From NCBI GenBank assembly GCA_026393655.1, contig JAPKZT010000094.1, forward strand, positions 1 to 5,525: a stretch of 5,525 nt of DNA. The letters run 5' to 3'. Shown here in pieces: positions 4,976 through 5,525 of the stretch (position 1 is its first letter; the number at the start of each line of letters is the position of its first letter). The position numbers were made by a program, and so were the translations under genes. The notes below the pieces were generated by a model. It made no database searches. It was not told where the DNA came from and was given only the letters and a program-made list of their open reading frames with translations. The DNA comes from Actinomycetota bacterium (lineage in GTDB: Bacteria > Actinomycetota > Acidimicrobiia > Acidimicrobiales > Ilumatobacteraceae).

Positions 4976-5021
4976 AAAAGTTCACATGTGGGCGCTAGAA
5001 GTGAACAGAACCTGAACTTTT
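4976..5021. repeat. Nested inverted repeats in the divergent intergenic region
   Basis: AAAAGTTCA (4976-4984) and TGAACTTTT (5013-5021) are perfect 9-bp inverted copies. Inside them GTTCAC (4980-4985) also pairs with GTGAAC (5001-5006). The two pairings share the left arm, so they are mutually exclusive. The element lies immediately upstream of the MFS start (GTG 4962) and could be an operator or a leader structure for that gene. The rest of 4963-5138 is AT-rich and holds a direct repeat ATTAACTT (5066-5073 and 5086-5093); no other gene is seen. Confidence 0.4.
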
Positions 5022-5125
5022 TTGCTGATAACTGAGACTTTATTTAATTCATTTGTTTACTTATCATTAACTTTGATTACACCTAATTAACTTCTCAAAT
5101 TTTCGCTCACGTAATCTGCCCCTCA

Positions 5126-5131
5126 TAGTTT
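5126..5131 (+). promoter_or_regulatory. Possible -10 element for the glycosyltransferase, leaderless spacing
   Basis: TAGTTT (5126-5131) fits TANNNT and is followed by seven bases and the GTG at 5139. An overlapping CATAGT (5124-5129) is an alternative. No clear -35 or Shine-Dalgarno sequence is visible. The in-frame TGA at 5133-5135 excludes a more upstream start codon. Confidence 0.35.
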
Positions 5132-5138
5132 CTGATTA

Positions 5139-5525
5139 GTGAATAAGTATTTAAACGTAGATATTGCGTCTACGACTCCGACGCTGCAAAATTCGTTCAC
5201 GGACGGTGATTCAAAACTGCGCGTGGCAATCGTGACCGAAAGCTTTCTTCCACAAGTCAACGGCGTTACTAATTCTGTTCTTCGAACCCTTGAATTTCTC
5301 CGAGCAGGTGGACACGAAGTTGCCGTCTTCGCACCTGGACCTGGAGAGTCATCAGTCAACGGTGTGCCGGTAATTCGCATGGGATCTTTCGGGTTCCCTG
5401 GTTATGTTGATTTGCGAATTGCAGTACCGCGTCGTGCGTTAGAAAGTGAAATCAGAAATTTTCAACCGGATGTAATTCATGTTGCTGCGCCTGCGGTGCT
5501 CGGTGCATGGGCTCTTCACATTGCT
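5139..5525 (+). CDS. GT4-family glycosyltransferase, MgtA/Pim-like mannosyltransferase (N-terminal part)
   Basis: The frame is open from GTG 5139 to the right edge (129 residues, incomplete). After a poorly conserved 26-residue lead, the protein reads LRVAIVTESFLPQVNGVTNSV, then a segment ending GHEVAVFAPG, a PGYVDLRIAVPRRAL stretch, and FQPDVIHVAAPAVLGAWAL. This is the N-terminal Rossmann domain of GT4 enzymes; the QVNGV-NSV glycine-rich loop and the DVIH strand are typical. The closest remembered relatives are actinobacterial GDP-mannose-dependent alpha-mannosyltransferases (MgtA, PimB'), which build mannosylated glycolipids at the cytoplasmic face. The sugar-nucleotide site lies in the missing C-terminal half, so the donor is inferred. 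An internal GTG at 5223 is an alternative start that would remove the lead but also part of the first strand. The opposite-strand frame at 5123-5380 is a shadow. Confidence 0.8.
   Translation, partial: MNKYLNVDIASTTPTLQNSFTDGDSKLRVAIVTESFLPQVNGVTNSVLRTLEFLRAGGHEVAVFAPGPGESSVNGVPVIRMGSFGFPGYVDLRIAVPRRALESEIRNFQPDVIHVAAPAVLGAWALHIA

Overview
The window looks like the chromosome of a bacterium, most likely an actinobacterium of moderate G+C. The reasons are the actinobacterial style of the arsenic genes (an ArsR-phosphatase fusion and an ArsC with an N-terminal helical domain), an MgtA/Pim-like mannosyltransferase at the right edge, and several genes whose start codon lies 6-8 bases after a -10-like hexamer, as in leaderless mRNAs. 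A freshwater or marine planktonic lineage would fit, but the taxon cannot be fixed from this window.

Layout. Positions 1-59 (minus) hold the first 20 residues of an aldehyde dehydrogenase. Positions 141-260 (minus) hold the broken 3' end of an aquaporin gene. Positions 261-305 are an ArsR-type operator and promoter. They drive a compact plus-strand ars operon: an ArsR/low-molecular-weight phosphatase fusion (306-956), an arsenate reductase with a frameshift between its N-terminal helical domain and its catalytic domain (953-1599), and an AqpS-like aquaporin (1604-2278). Positions 2330-2404 (minus) hold the truncated start of a second arsC. It overlaps by ATGA the stop of a secreted glucose/sorbosone-dehydrogenase-like protein (2401-3492, with a signal peptide coded up to 3600), which lies downstream of an MFS transporter (3649-4962, minus). 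A divergent intergenic region (4963-5138) leads to the partial glycosyltransferase (5139-5525, plus).

How the genes work together. Arsenate would be reduced by ArsC. The arsenite would leave by diffusion through the aquaporin, and the ArsR fusion would control expression. No ArsB or Acr3 pump is in view.

Main discovery. The plus-strand ars operon sits inside the wreck of an older ars operon on the minus strand. An arsC 5' fragment survives on its right and an aquaporin 3' fragment on its left, both minus strand and in the order arsC then aqp. Both are clearly homologous to, but diverged from, the intact copies between them. The simplest reading is that a roughly 2.1 kb ars cassette replaced the middle of a resident MFS - sugar dehydrogenase - arsC - aqp operon in opposite orientation. 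This links the MFS transporter and the secreted dehydrogenase to arsenic genes by ancestral context.
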